Positions 1 through 10,907 of a DNA stretch of 64,000 nucleotides are shown here, piece after piece. Each line of letters begins with the position of its first letter. Positions within the stretch are counted from its first letter, which is position 1. The stretch comes from Trichaptum fuscoviolaceum (Eukaryota > Basidiomycota > Agaricomycetes > Hymenochaetales > Trichaptaceae): assembly GCA_910574455.1 (NCBI GenBank), contig CAJSYZ010000007.1, forward strand, positions 3,665,773-3,729,772, given 5' to 3'. The notes beneath the pieces are model-generated. The model did no database searches. It saw nothing but the letters and a program-made list of their open reading frames with translations, and was not told where the DNA came from. Position numbers and translations under genes: made by a program.

Positions 1-3000
1 ACAGAATTCGCTGCATACGCATACGTGTGGGCACGTCGAGCGAATCAATTGAAATGAAAGTCACACCCGAGTCATCCATGCACTGGCATTCACGATCGTC
101 AGCGCTTCTCGCTTCTCGCTCGCGGACGTGGCGGGTTAAATGGGGAATTCGGAAGAATTTCTGTCTCTCTCCTAGGATTTACTCCTGATCTGCCGTAGTA
201 TGTAGCTTTTAGATGGGCGCTTTGCGCCGCACGAGGCGGTACCAGCGGCAGATACGAAGCAAGACAACAATCATCTGAACGAAGTAAACGCCTCCTCCCT
301 ACGAAAACACACAGAATATTATGTCATTCAGAATCAAATACCAACATCCGTCTTCGGATCACTTTGGTGTTTCTTCTGGCGAATGGTCTGCTGACCACTC
401 TGATGCCATTCATAAAACAATTCAGATTGTCTATACACTCAAATTCACCCGACCCGCGCTATGACAGATGAGGCCCGGTAAGAGCCCGATGCTGTTCTGC
501 AGCACCATATTACAGGTTACAGACCCAGAGACGCTATAAATCGCCATGTTCCACGGAATAAGTGTGACACTATAGAATACCACAGAATATCAACGATCCG
601 CAGCCAGTGCTCTTGTATTGATGATGAGGATATGACATGGCATGATAATGACGACTTTCTCCCTCCTCTCCCAACACATCCCAAAGTGTAAGCACAGGAG
701 GTATGTGTACGCGATTCGACGTGCTTTCGACCTCGCCCCGCGTCACTGGGTTTTCGAGTCTCAGTCTCAGTGCTGTGACATCACTGACGCCCGTCCCGAC
801 CGGTGATATCACATACGTATTTCACCCGGCCGGATCCGGATGTCGCTGTCGGATTCGAGGTTTCAGGCTTGGAAAGCGCCTGACCGGTGACCATAATATG
901 TCACTCAATACACGCCCTCTCGTACAACATATTGCGTGTATATGCGCGCTATCGTGCATTATTCTCGTGAGTGCATGTATGCGTGCAGACCCTGGCCCAT
1001 AGCCTCTCGCTGATTTGCGCTCAGTGTACACACGTTCATACCGAGGGTGGACTTTCAGCTTCAGGCTCTTGAAATCTACCAGTCGAATTGTCTAGCCTTC
1101 TCTTGTACATGTACATTTTCCGGTCCTCGTTCACGAATCAGTGCAACGTGCGAAGGTCTGGGCTTCCCCGAAGACACTGTGCGTCCGGCGAGTCACGGTG
1201 TGGAACGTGCCTAATTGACAAGAGAATCCGGCCGGGAGGACCAGGGCGCACAAAAGCTCAGGTGCGCGAAACAAGAGGCAGTTACTGGCCGGCCGGGTGA
1301 CTCGACAAGACAGAAACATCAGACCACCAGCTTGAATGACTCGACTCGAAACGTTCATCAGACTGCTATGGTTGACGAACGACTTCGGTTTTCTTCGGCC
1401 GAACCTTCAGGGTTCCCAGTGGGGATCAAGTCTAACGAACGTGACACGAACTTTCATTTTCCTTTTCATTTGCATTCTACTGTTTTCACTGTAGAGGTAC
1501 CTGCACGCTGCACAAAACCTTACTTGCCATCGCCTCATGTTGGTTGAGCCTACGGTGAAGGTTAACGTTAACTCAGGTCACATAGTGCCAAACTGCGCAT
1601 GTACTAACCCATCTAGCGTCAAGCGTCACTGGCAAGCTTCACAAAATCCCGCAACTTCTTCATGCGTCTACGATTAATGGTACGCTTTTAGCCCGAGATC
1701 TACGTGCTTCACAGCGTCCAGTGACAGACCAAGTGGAATGTTCCATGTGCTATAGCAGTACAGCCCGCAGAGAAGGTCGTGTCCTAGTTTCTGGCAATCA
1801 AATCGAATGTGGAAAAGAAAAGCGACCTGGATAATCTTTGTCGATCTTCACAATTGCCAAATACCAGAAAGCTCGCTTGCATTTCGTAACTTTTTTCGCA
1901 TTCACAGGCATATCACCGTCACCGTCCGTGAGGCATGGAACACTAATATTCGATGTTGGTTAGTGACTAGGAAGGAGTCAAATCAAAACCAATGACTCCG
2001 TGGCAGAGCATGCATTAGCGAACAGAGGACCGAAATGCAATGTAATATTCGCTACGCGCTCCCTTACAAGCTAGCGACCGCAATCGACTGTACTTAGACT
2101 CTTCTGACAAACTACCGCCAGCGTCAGTGTCATATCCAGAATGATTACAAGCCACGATACTTGGATAGATGGGCGCTTGGGAAGGGGCTAGAGACCGCTG
2201 AAGAATGATTAGAACGAAGCTTCGAGATCCACAACGGTGTTCGTGCTCGGTGTTACTTACGAGAGCGCTGGCGGAGGCAGGCCATCCTCTGCGTATTTCA
2301 CTATCATCACTGACGGTGTGCGCGCGACGTTCCTGGAGCTTATTGACGATCTCGGAAGCAAGCCTTGCCAATTATCCGGTCGTCAAAAGAAAAGAAGAGG
2401 TCCAGTCCGAGGCCGTTACTAGTAGAGCGTTAAGCGCCCTTAAGCGCCGGCTATATCCGCATGGAGAAATGAACTTCTGGGCTCCCGCTCGTCGTATGGG
2501 TTGTCGCACTGCTGTCAACACAATGTCAAAAGTCAAATAGGATGCGAATGAAATCGAATACCTCTCTGTCCTCACAGCTTCTCATTTGTCCATCGAGTTG
2601 CGCAGCACCTTATGTCCGTTGGCCAGGCCAGCGCTCAACGCAAACCCGGTGTCTTGAACTCGAACTTCGCAACTTCTACGTCTTCGACGTTCTTCCGAGT
2701 CGCGTTAACGCACATGCAAACCTGCTTCTCTCACATTCCCTCCTTGCGGTCGATGGAGACGGTGGCGCACCTCTGGCGTTATCACAACATCCGCGCATGC
2801 CACTGTTCAAGTCCATGTATGTAGCTCGGAATCCGAAGTAAGCCATCTCAGCCCCATCTAAGCTAATTTTTCTTGTTCAAATCGCATAGCGCTTCACTGT
2901 GAAAATATCGCGCATGACAAGATAACGTCCGTCTTCTCTCCCAGCCAAGTCTAAATATCTAGTTCTCTTAATCGAGGACCCCTGTCTCCGTCTAGAATGC

Positions 3001-3500
3001 ATAGTAGAATGATTGCGCCGTTCTCGCGCAATTGCAGTCTTTACATACGTATTTGGACTCTGGTATCTGTGCACTACGCTAGCTGACATCCTCGCAATCA
3101 GCCGTCTCTCTCGTGAAGCATGGCGGTTACCGGTCAACCTCGTAATTCATCAGTCCCTGTGGACCCAGCTGCTAGTCCCACATCTCATCATCTGCGCTAA
3201 TAATTTGCTTGCTGCGGTATAATGATGCTATGCTATGTTATAAGCACGATAGTGCATCCGGGTTCGGGTGACTGCGCATTACTTGCTAATTTCTTGCTTA
3301 CCAGTGCATCTCATGATCATACCGGGCATACTGTTCTGAATTCATAGGTCACCGGGTCATCACCAAGACCAAGATCAAGACCTGAGTAACACACGATGTC
3401 CCTTATTCTGGTTTACCCGCTGATCCCCTGGCTTGTCCTGGGGACATGCTGATCATAATTCCGTGGGAACTGCTACTTGGTCCGAGGTTTCTCCGCACCA
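1..3500. other. no supported gene
   Basis: All six frames hold only short ORFs without recognisable motifs, plausible splice partners or a consistent reading direction. No transposon ends, tRNA-like boxes or long repeats were noticed. It is probably intergenic or decayed DNA, because it leads directly into the minisatellite and pseudogene cluster that follows. Confidence 0.5.
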
Positions 3501-3705
3501 GTCGCTGGACCCTGGTCGCTGAGACGCTGGACCCTGGTCGCTGGTCGCTGAGACGCTGGTCCCGGGTCGCTGAGACGCTGGTCCCGGGTCGCTCAGACGC
3601 TGGTCGCTGGTCGCTCAGACGCTGGTCCCGGGTCGCTCAGACGCTGGTCGCTGGTCGCTCAGACGCTGGTCGCTGGTCGCTCAGACGCTAGACGCTGGTC
3701 GCTAA
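3501..3705. repeat. 22-bp GC-rich minisatellite
   Basis: About nine tandem units of roughly 22 bp share the core GACGCTGGTC, in two alternating forms (GCTGAGACGCTGGTCCCGGGTC and GCTCAGACGCTGGTCGCTGGTC differ at a few positions). An ORF runs across it only because the repeat lacks stop codons. The array lies directly upstream of the glucan-synthase relic. Confidence 0.9.
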
Positions 3706-3859
3706 GTCCATAAGCCCTTAAGTGCACATGTCCGCAGACGCGCATGTACGGGTCCCTGGGTCCATAGGTCCATACAAATTAAGTACAACTTCCCTCCATA
3801 ATAAGTCCATGCATGCTTGGCTCCTGCACAGAGGCTGCTTTTTCATCTTGTTTCTCTTG

Positions 3860-4700
3860 AGCAGGACGGTCGTGAAGAATCTGTTTGTGCCGTTTGACAC
3901 GTACACTTTGCGAGATTCGCTGTCATCGTTCTTCAACAACGGCAACGCGCGAACGCGACGACGATCGATATCAGCTTGGAATTCGACGTCCCGATGAACT
4001 GTGACCAGGTGACGGCGAGCATCTCGTTCAACGTCTCAAGCTCGAGCAAAGGTGGAAGCCCCTCGATCACCACCATGAACTGCGGAGCCGTTGCAAACCC
4101 CGATCCTGCGACGATTTCGGGCGCTGGGACTAGCTCGCGGGTATGGAATGCGACACTGACGGGCGTGACGGACGGTACTTCCTCAACGAACGCACGCGAC
4201 CATCTCCTTGTGCGCAAGGGCTCCGCCCGCAATCCCATGGTCTTCCCCTCCGTGGACTATGACTACGATGCGTTCGGGTTCGACTCGGGCTCTGGGAAAT
4301 ACGCGTTCATACACCAGGCGCTGGGTGCGGATATGTTCAGGTACTCGTGGAAGTACGGACAGAACTGGACGACATGGGCTGCATATGAGGGTGTGACGAG
4401 CGACTGGTCTGCTGCATCAGCCTATACTGTTGTGCATGCGGACAGGAATTATGCTCACCAGCGCCGTGTCCCTCACATCCTCGCCCATGGTCCGCTCAAT
4501 ACGTGCGGTTTCAACAGAGGAGTGAACTTCCTGATGCACAATACTGTTGACGGACGCTGCGGGTGCGCTATGTCAACTGGAGAGCCGGAGTTCTCCTACA
4601 GCCCACCTGACTACGACCCAACCCAAGATGGATCCCAGACCGACGGGATAGTAAGTATCTTTGCGGAAACCGACGCCATTGGAGATCTTTATTCGTCCAA
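3860..4700 (+). pseudogene. alpha-1,3-glucan synthase (Ags1/Mok1-type) fragment, broken
   Basis: The translation resembles part of the extracellular N-terminal half of fungal cell-wall alpha-1,3-glucan synthase, after its amylase-like domain. Recognisable pieces are NLFVPFDTYTLRDSL, ISLEFDVPMNCDQVT, RKGSARNPMVFPS, GADMFRYSWKYGQNWTTW and RVPHILAHGPLNTCGFNRG. The first piece is in a different frame from the rest, so there is a frameshift near 3945-3965. The long open stretch has no ATG at its start (it opens with TTG). No GT5 synthase domain or multi-pass membrane region follows, and the family is normally above 2,000 residues, so this is a dispersed remnant of only about 280 codons. Family assignment is from recalled motif similarity. 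Confidence 0.65.
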
Positions 4701-4799
4701 TGAGAAGTTATCCGAAGGACAACCCCATATGTCATTGATATTATCAGCTACCGAGCCAAGTGCTAGTACTTGCCATTGCTTAGGATGTTAGCGTCCGGG

Positions 4800-5392
4800 T
4801 AACCTGACATGGTGTGTGCTACCTATTCCCCCCATTCTCTTTGCTCACGTCGCTTCACTCCCAAGGAACTTCGCAACGACAAACTCATCAGCCATTTACA
4901 GCTCTCCAACCACTCCAACTCCGCCTATACTTCGCCCATCGCGTTCCAGCCATGCCATTCAGGCTCTCTGCTTCGTCACTATCTGCATCATTTGACTTGA
5001 TTGGTGTGCTCGACACTACCTTTCATTCGACCTTTGAACCTCAATAGAAAGTACTATCCTGTTCCTCGACAGACTGTTTTCGCCGCCCGTGCCACCCGAT
5101 CAGTGGCCGGACCAGCCCAGTTATCGTTATTCAAGACCCTAATCCCAAAACGTTCGCCAAGTTCTTGTGCTACTCGTCGACTGATTCGCCTCCTTCGACG
5201 ATTCTGCGCACAGCGTATTGCTTCCGATGCACCCCGGACAACCCCCCATCGATCTGTCCATCATCGACCCACGCCTTTGCCTCCGCCGCCCCAGCATATC
5301 CTCTGAAACGATTGTTGAGGACGCTCACTTGCAGGGAAATTAGAGTTGGCAATGTCAAGTAGACGATGCCAACTTGGCATCGTCATTGCTTG
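4800..5392. other. decayed sequence without a callable gene
   Basis: Short ORFs in several frames, none with family motifs. A segment near 4885-4920 (CTCATCAGCCATTTACAGCT and the bases after it) recurs with few changes near 6056-6095, just before the F-box relic. This suggests that the 5' part of a gene was duplicated here before decay. Confidence 0.4.
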
Positions 5393-5985
5393 CCAGTATA
5401 GCAGAGGCTTTTTCATTACATCGTAGGTACCTTTTCTTCGACGCTCGTTCGTTCACTGAACTTCAGAGTTAGGATGTACGCCTTGGGTCCATTAGTTTGG
5501 ACGGCAGGTCCCCTTCCGAAAACGTAAGCATATTCTTCTTCCATCTGTTCTTGAATGCTATTCTCACCCTCAATTGCAGTGTAGGAAGTTGCCACCCAGG
5601 TATCCATCGTTCTGAGTCCAATAAAGTTGGTATTGTCTACTCGACATAGCCAGTATAGCAGAGGCTTTTTCTTCGATTGTAGGCAGCACATTTCTTCGAC
5701 TCTTGCTCTCACATACTAAACCTCAGAGTTAGTGTAAGCCTCGGGTCCATTAGCTTGGACGGCAGTTCCCCTTCCGAAAACGTGAGTTTGTTTATCTTCT
5801 TTTCTTGTAGTGCAATCTAACCGTCAGACGCAGTGTAGGAAGTTGCCAACCATTTTCCTGGGTCCAATCCTGAGTCCATTCTCTTAAGTAGCAAATCACT
5901 TCTGAAAATGTGAGCATTTACACTCTTATTTGCTTGCTACCTTCCTCACCCTCAGTCTAGGAAGTTTGCCATCCAGCCTTCAACA
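5393..5985. repeat. degenerate tandem repeat, two long copies and one short copy
   Basis: Copy 1 (5393-5647) and copy 2 (5648-5880) begin with the same GCCAGTATAGCAGAGGCTTT and share GGGTCCATTAG, GGACGGCAG and CCCCTTCCGAAAACGT in the same order. A shorter third copy covers about 5881-5985. On the minus strand copy 1 stays open and reads VATSYTA ... YVFGRGPAVQTNGPKAY. Copy 2 reads HVFGRGTAVQANGPEAY with stops between, so the array could be a decayed repeated exon. I do not recognise the family. Confidence 0.6.
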
Positions 5986-6099
5986 ACCATTCTGGTGCAG
6001 TTACGGAAGCACCCGAGTTTGCGTCCACTGAGCGACCTCGTTGATCAACCGCTTACTCATCAGCTATTTACAGCTCTCCAAACACTCCAACACTTATCC

Positions 6100-6897
6100 T
6101 CTCATGCATGTTCGCACAGAGGCTGCTTTTCTGTTCCTTCTGCATGCAAGTCCTTTGTCCATGTGGTCGACTGCAAGACGAACGCGGCCGCGAGCTTGGT
6201 GATATTGCACGTGTGCGCATCACACTCGACTGCAACCATCCAGATCAGATTCCCCACCACTCCTTCGAGCGCGCAGTCCTCGTCTGTCCCAACCTGTAGG
6301 GGCTCAACATCTCGCACTATGGCCGTGGTGTGCCCGCGCAGTATGTAGAGGACACCGTAGACGCAGCGCGCATGTGCAAGATCGTCTCATCATTCGATGT
6401 CGTCACCTTCAAGTTGGCGGATTCGGGCGTTAAAGCTCACCAATTGGACCGACAATGAGCATGCAACGATGCAGTTACTTTCGGACATCTGACCTTCACT
6501 CGCATCCATCGTCCTCAAAGGCCTTACCCCATACATGAAGCATACTGATCTTTCTTCGCCTCCGTTTAAGCAAATCTTGTCCGAGGTAAGGCTCAACTTC
6601 CAGGCTCGTCCGAAGACTCGGATGGACTTCATTGACTGGCTGCTGCAAAACTCTTCGCAGTCACCGCGCTCCTTGGAGTGGGAACGGGTTTCGGCGCCTG
6701 AGCTACTGAACCATGTCTTGCGACGATATGGCTCGTCTTTGGAATCGCTTGCTATCCCGACGTGCTCGACAGCTGCGGGAGTTCTTCCACACACACCTGC
6801 AATGGCTTATGGGAATTCAAGGTCGAAAACCTCTTACCGCCACCTCTCGCTTTCAAACAATGCCCGGCAGGCGTCGAGCACTTGGCCTTCTCCGTGT
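6100..6897 (+). pseudogene. F-box/LRR-type protein relic (Agaricomycete family)
   Basis: Conceptual translation with frame changes and in-frame stops gives blocks typical of the large Agaricomycete F-box/LRR family: RVRITLDCNHPDQIPHHSF, LVCPNL, GLNISHYGRGVP, then PSLASIVLKGLTPY, NFQARPKTRMDFIDWLLQN, ELLNHVLRRYGSSLESLAI and FKVENLLPPPLAFKQ. The blocks occur in the expected order but in at least three frames, with a TAG near 6298 and a TGA near 6492, so the gene is dead. In intact relatives this region is the repeat-containing ligand-binding part that follows an N-terminal F-box. No F-box was recognised upstream. Confidence 0.6.
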
Positions 6898-7260
6898 CCC
6901 AGGCTGCGATCTACGTCGCGAACGACACACAGCCGTTGAACAACAACGCGCGCGACAAGTTCCTCGGAAACATCATTGCGGGCCCGACCATGGCCTTCAT
7001 CAACAACAAGCCTGAAGCGATCAGCAGCCTCGCCATCACCGGCTCCAACAGCTCGAGCTCGGGGAGTGGGAGCGGGAGCGGAAGTGGAACTGTGACTGTG
7101 TCCTCAACCGTGAGTACCGCGACCTTTTCCCCCGATGAAGCTAGCAGCATTGTCGAGAGCGCAAGCTCAACACTGAGCGCTGACTCGAGCACTCCTACTG
7201 CTGCACAGGATAACTCAGGCTTCCCTTTGACAGTGAACCTGACCACAGGGCCGTCCAAGG
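6898..7260 (+). pseudogene. fragment of a Ser/Thr/Gly-rich, possibly secreted protein
   Basis: An open stretch continues after the F-box relic but changes character: AAIYVANDTQPLNNNARDKF, AGPTMAFINNKPEAISSLAI, then a linker of repeated GSGS units and a Ser/Thr-rich region. This composition suggests the stalk of a cell-surface or GPI-anchored protein joined to the F-box relic by rearrangement. No start codon, signal peptide or GPI signal is seen. I do not recognise the family. Confidence 0.35.
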
Positions 7261-7402
7261 ATGGCTCTATAACCGTCGATCGTCCACCACTCCTAATAAG
7301 CTCCTACCACCACCATGCGAAGGACATCGTACACCATAGAGAAGCTGATGCTCTATTCTGTACGATGTCCACCTCGGCCCTATCATCGAATAGGGAGCTA
7401 AT

Positions 7403-7830
7403 GTGATATGCATTTCCCTTGTATTGGACGGTGCGGTCCTTTGCCACCTGAGGCGCGTCGAACTATTCACGGCGGACGCATGGCTGGAAGAGCACCGAAA
7501 GGTTCAAGAGATTAATTTGCCTCCTGAGGAGGATGACAATTATCCTCGAGCAATTGCCGCAATTATGTTATGGTCTAATTCTACTCACCTCGCGGACTTC
7601 GGATCCAAAACGCTCTAGCCAATTTATATGTCCCTCGGAAATCAGTCCAAGTATGATCGGACGAAGCCTGGTGCTCATGCAATGCATCGCATGGCGTATA
7701 TGCCATCAGTGAGTCGATTCCATTTCCATGTAGTTATTTTACTCACCTACAATCCAGCTTCGAAAGAAGGTTGAAGAGTTCATAGCCGCAATTATGAGGA
7801 AAAAATCAGTTAATTCAGGCTGGCATACTG
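7403..7830 (+). pseudogene. Plavaka-like DNA transposase relic
   Basis: The translation gives FTADAWLEEHRKVQEINLPP, IAAIMLWSNSTHLADFGSKTL, then PIYMSLGNQSKYDRTKPGA and MHRMAYMPS. This is the order and spacing of the conserved block in Plavaka-type transposases of basidiomycetes (x-WSD-THLA-FG-x-LWPIY-x-GN-SKY-R-KP). The expected Trp between TL and PIY is a stop (TAG at 7616-7618). A possible GTGAGT..CAG intron follows near 7710-7758. Only about 100-140 codons remain, with no inverted termini seen. Confidence 0.55.
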
Positions 7831-9499
7831 GGTGTAAGTTTCAGGCGCGTTTCGAAGACGCCTTTTGTCATCCTGTGTACTAGGTGTGATTGAACTTCGA
7901 ATAGCGGGTATTTGTGAGTTCCTTCCCTTGATTCTGCGGATTTCGTGACTGAATGATGTTCGTCCAGATTCCAGCATAGCTCAACATCAGATCGTGTGTG
8001 CTGCTCGACGCTTAGTCTTATTGTCAATATTGAAGCAGGTGCGTCCTATATTGTCGTCACTAGATTCATGCTGAAATACCTTCAACTTTCTCTATTTCTA
8101 TACGCTACCTTACGAAAACATATAAACATATCTAACAGTACATTCACCTCTATTGTATATTATTCCTGCTGCATAGCAAATGAAATCTACATATGTCCCC
8201 ACCAAATGCATGATACTGCACTTGCAAAAAAAAAAATTAGACTAACAACATGGGGATTCGAACGCGTCCTTCATTAAAAATAACCTAAGAATAGAGCACT
8301 TCTGACATATGCCATTGCATCATTAATACCTTGAACTAAATACAGTACTTTATACATATGTCAAGTACGCTATTACCAAACATATTGTCACATGTTCAAT
8401 AAATTTTCCCAGCCAAGACGCGCCTTCGTCCTTGCTAACCCTAGCCCACAATCGCCCTCGGCCACGTCTACGCACGTGCCCCAACAGAACACAAGTCCAG
8501 ATCACAAGGGTCCCAAGTAAAGCCAGGGAGCTTGCCACCACGGTGGCCCATATTGCAATAATAATATGCTGTCACAAAATACAATGGCATATACACCATC
8601 TGCATGTATGCAGCAGTAGTACCCCGGAATTCAACATCCTACTTAGCATCGGCCGGACATGGCAACACCAAACGCACGTGTATCTCGCCTCTGAACCTCC
8701 TTTTCATTCTTATTCTTTTGCGACACACATGACGTTTCACAAACGAGCTCGGACCTTCATCATGAAGTCTTTGGACCTCGACGTTCCACCCTTCAGGTGT
8801 GCAGTCGTCGAGCGCCCTGGAACGATTGAACCCCGGATTAGAAACATGAATACCAGCCAACCATCGGAGGTGTCACAGGTACTCAATTCCCAAACACACC
8901 CAAGTAATGTACGAAATGGATGAGCGCAGTAAGGCTATGTCAGCATTCCTTCTTGAGCTAGGTAAGTACAATAGACATGGCAACCCTACCAAAGTTTCCG
9001 GCATTTCAACGTATATGGAGGGCTTATTTGATGAAAACAAACGCCCGGATGTATTCATAAGTCTGTTTCTACAATATATACATATGTAATGTTGGATTTC
9101 AAAGGTACCCTCAAACGACGCGACAAAGTCGGCGGCCCAGGCTGCAAAAATACGTCCGCATAAAAGTCGCATCGGTTTAGGGAAACGATTACTACCGCAT
9201 ACACAGGACAAAGAACATCGGACATCTTCGTGTGCAACCCGGCGAGCTTGAAGGCTGTGTCCTCGCTCTACAAATGTCCGTCTGGATGAGCACGGCGAGC
9301 CCGTTTCGATGGCCTGGACCTCAGCCGCTAAGTCGATGGAGACAGAGAGGCAAGATTGGCGGTTTGCTGACCTCTACTGTGAAAATACGCCGACGAATTC
9401 GAGTCCCGATAGCAGTATCATGATCTAGCTCGGCTTACCGAAGCTAATCACCAGGCATTCCCCTTCAATGCCACTGCATCAAGAATCGAGAACTGCAAG
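7831..9499. other. intergenic, nothing supported
   Basis: AT-richer sequence with short unrelated ORFs and a homopolymer A run near 8226-8237. A B-box-like GTTCGAATCC on the minus strand near 8246-8255 lacks the paired T-stem and A box needed for a tRNA gene. The right part must hold the 3' UTR of the DUF202 gene. Confidence 0.5.
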
Positions 9500-10537
9500 T
9501 CATCTGCGCGGAACGGCGACGAGGACACCGAAGAGGACGGCGACAAGGACGGCGAGCACGGTGGAGACGAATATGACCGTCTTGTGCGCCGGAGGGAACT
9601 TCCCCGAGATCAGTGCCTTCTGGACTCGGAAATAGCGAATACTGCCTATTGTGTCGGAGGGAAGTGCGTATATGCATAGAAGGCGTGAGCAACCACACGA
9701 AAAAACATGCTGGATGAGACAAAATTGACGTACTGACGAGCAGGAGCACGATACCCAGGCACACGACGAGAGCGCCCAGTGGCCTCGCGAACCTCTGCAG
9801 ATGCGAGTTCAAGCGGGTACCGCTGCTCGACGTGACCGAGAGCGTGAATAGCTGTACTAGTGCTGCAACCGCAACGCAAGTCAGCACCCAGTCAAAAGAA
9901 AGAGAGCGACAAGACGGGGCCAATCGACATATTGTTATGCAGAAAGCGACTCACCGACACCAGACGAGGCGATCGCGAGGCTGGTGCGCACGTACGCGAG
10001 GAAGGTGCGCTCGGAGGCGAGGTGGTCCCGCGCGACGCTCCCCGAGTTCTCGAGCACGACCGTCGCATTCAAGTGCTTGCGCAATCCCGCCGCCCACGCC
10101 GGCACCTCCTCAGGCCCTTCTTCGCTTTTTCCCGCATCATCCCCGCCGCGACCACCATTGCTATTCATCCCTCGCGCGCGGATGGTGTGAGCAGTACGAG
10201 ACTCCGACAACGCAGAGTCCGCTGGGGCACCGTTCGACGTCCCGTCAGCTGTCCGTTTCGAGCTCGACGACCCCGCCCTCCTCTGCGGCGAAGCGAACCT
10301 CACATTCCTTGGCCCCCTGTCATCTCCATCTCCATCTCCGTCCCCATCACCATCACCACTACTCCTCGCAGCTACCAGCCCCTCGTCAAAACCGTCTCGC
10401 GAGTGCGACCGAGACACCGAACGCGATAAAGACGCCCGGGCCCGGGCCGTCCGAGTCGAGGGACACTGCGGCGGTGTCTCCGGACCCTGATGCTCGGCAG
10501 GAGATGCGGACGATGGGATGGCACCGTAGTTCGACAT
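9500..10537 (-). CDS. DUF202-domain membrane protein
   Basis: Three exons, 10537-9955, 9862-9734 and 9645-9500, join in phase with canonical introns (GTGAGT..CAG, GTACGT..TAG) to give 285 residues. Residues 1-150 are hydrophilic and low-complexity, with Pro/Ser/Arg-rich stretches and a repeated Asp-Gly run. About residues 160-285 form a DUF202 domain: the signature ARDHLASERTFLAYVRTSLA, then three membrane helices around IASSGVALVQLFTL, PLGALVVCLGIVLLLV and VIFVSTVLAVLVAVLFGVLV. The protein ends just after the last helix (VPRR). DUF202 proteins are small three-helix membrane proteins (YidH-like in bacteria); related domains sit in the yeast vacuolar VTC complex. This one lacks SPX and VTC catalytic domains, and its job is unknown. 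A long antisense ORF over exon 1 is a composition shadow. Confidence 0.85.
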
Positions 10538-10907
10538 TCGGGTTGCGAGGGCTGAGACTGAGACTGAGGTTCGTCTGCAAAGTTAGAGATAAAGCTGCAT
10601 ACGCCCGCCGACCTTGAGCGGTTGTGCAAGAGTGACGTCATCCGAGGCAACCAAGTTACACGGTCAGTCGCGTCGTGACTCGCGACACGTCAATTTACTT
10701 CGGACTCGGATGTATGCGCAAGATCTATGACAAGTTTGCTTTACTTTTCAACTACATAGAAGGAGCAAGAAAAAACGTCGTCATTATCATTATCATGGTC
10801 ATGAAGGTCATCACAAGTCATCACAAGTAGCTGATACAACAAAAGTAAGTAATAAGTGAGGACAAAAGAAAAAAAAATGAAGAGGACGGAATACTCTCAG
10901 TGCTGTT

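Noticed and set aside
3446..3691. 82-codon ORF of Arg-Trp-Ser repeats
   Set aside because: It is only the translation of the 22-bp minisatellite.
8240..8270. tRNA B-box-like GTTCGAATCC on the minus strand
   Set aside because: The T-stem bases on either side do not pair and no A box is found.
9832..10617. 261-codon plus-strand ORF
   Set aside because: Antisense to the spliced DUF202 gene; composed of shadow low-complexity Arg/Pro/Ser sequence with no motif.
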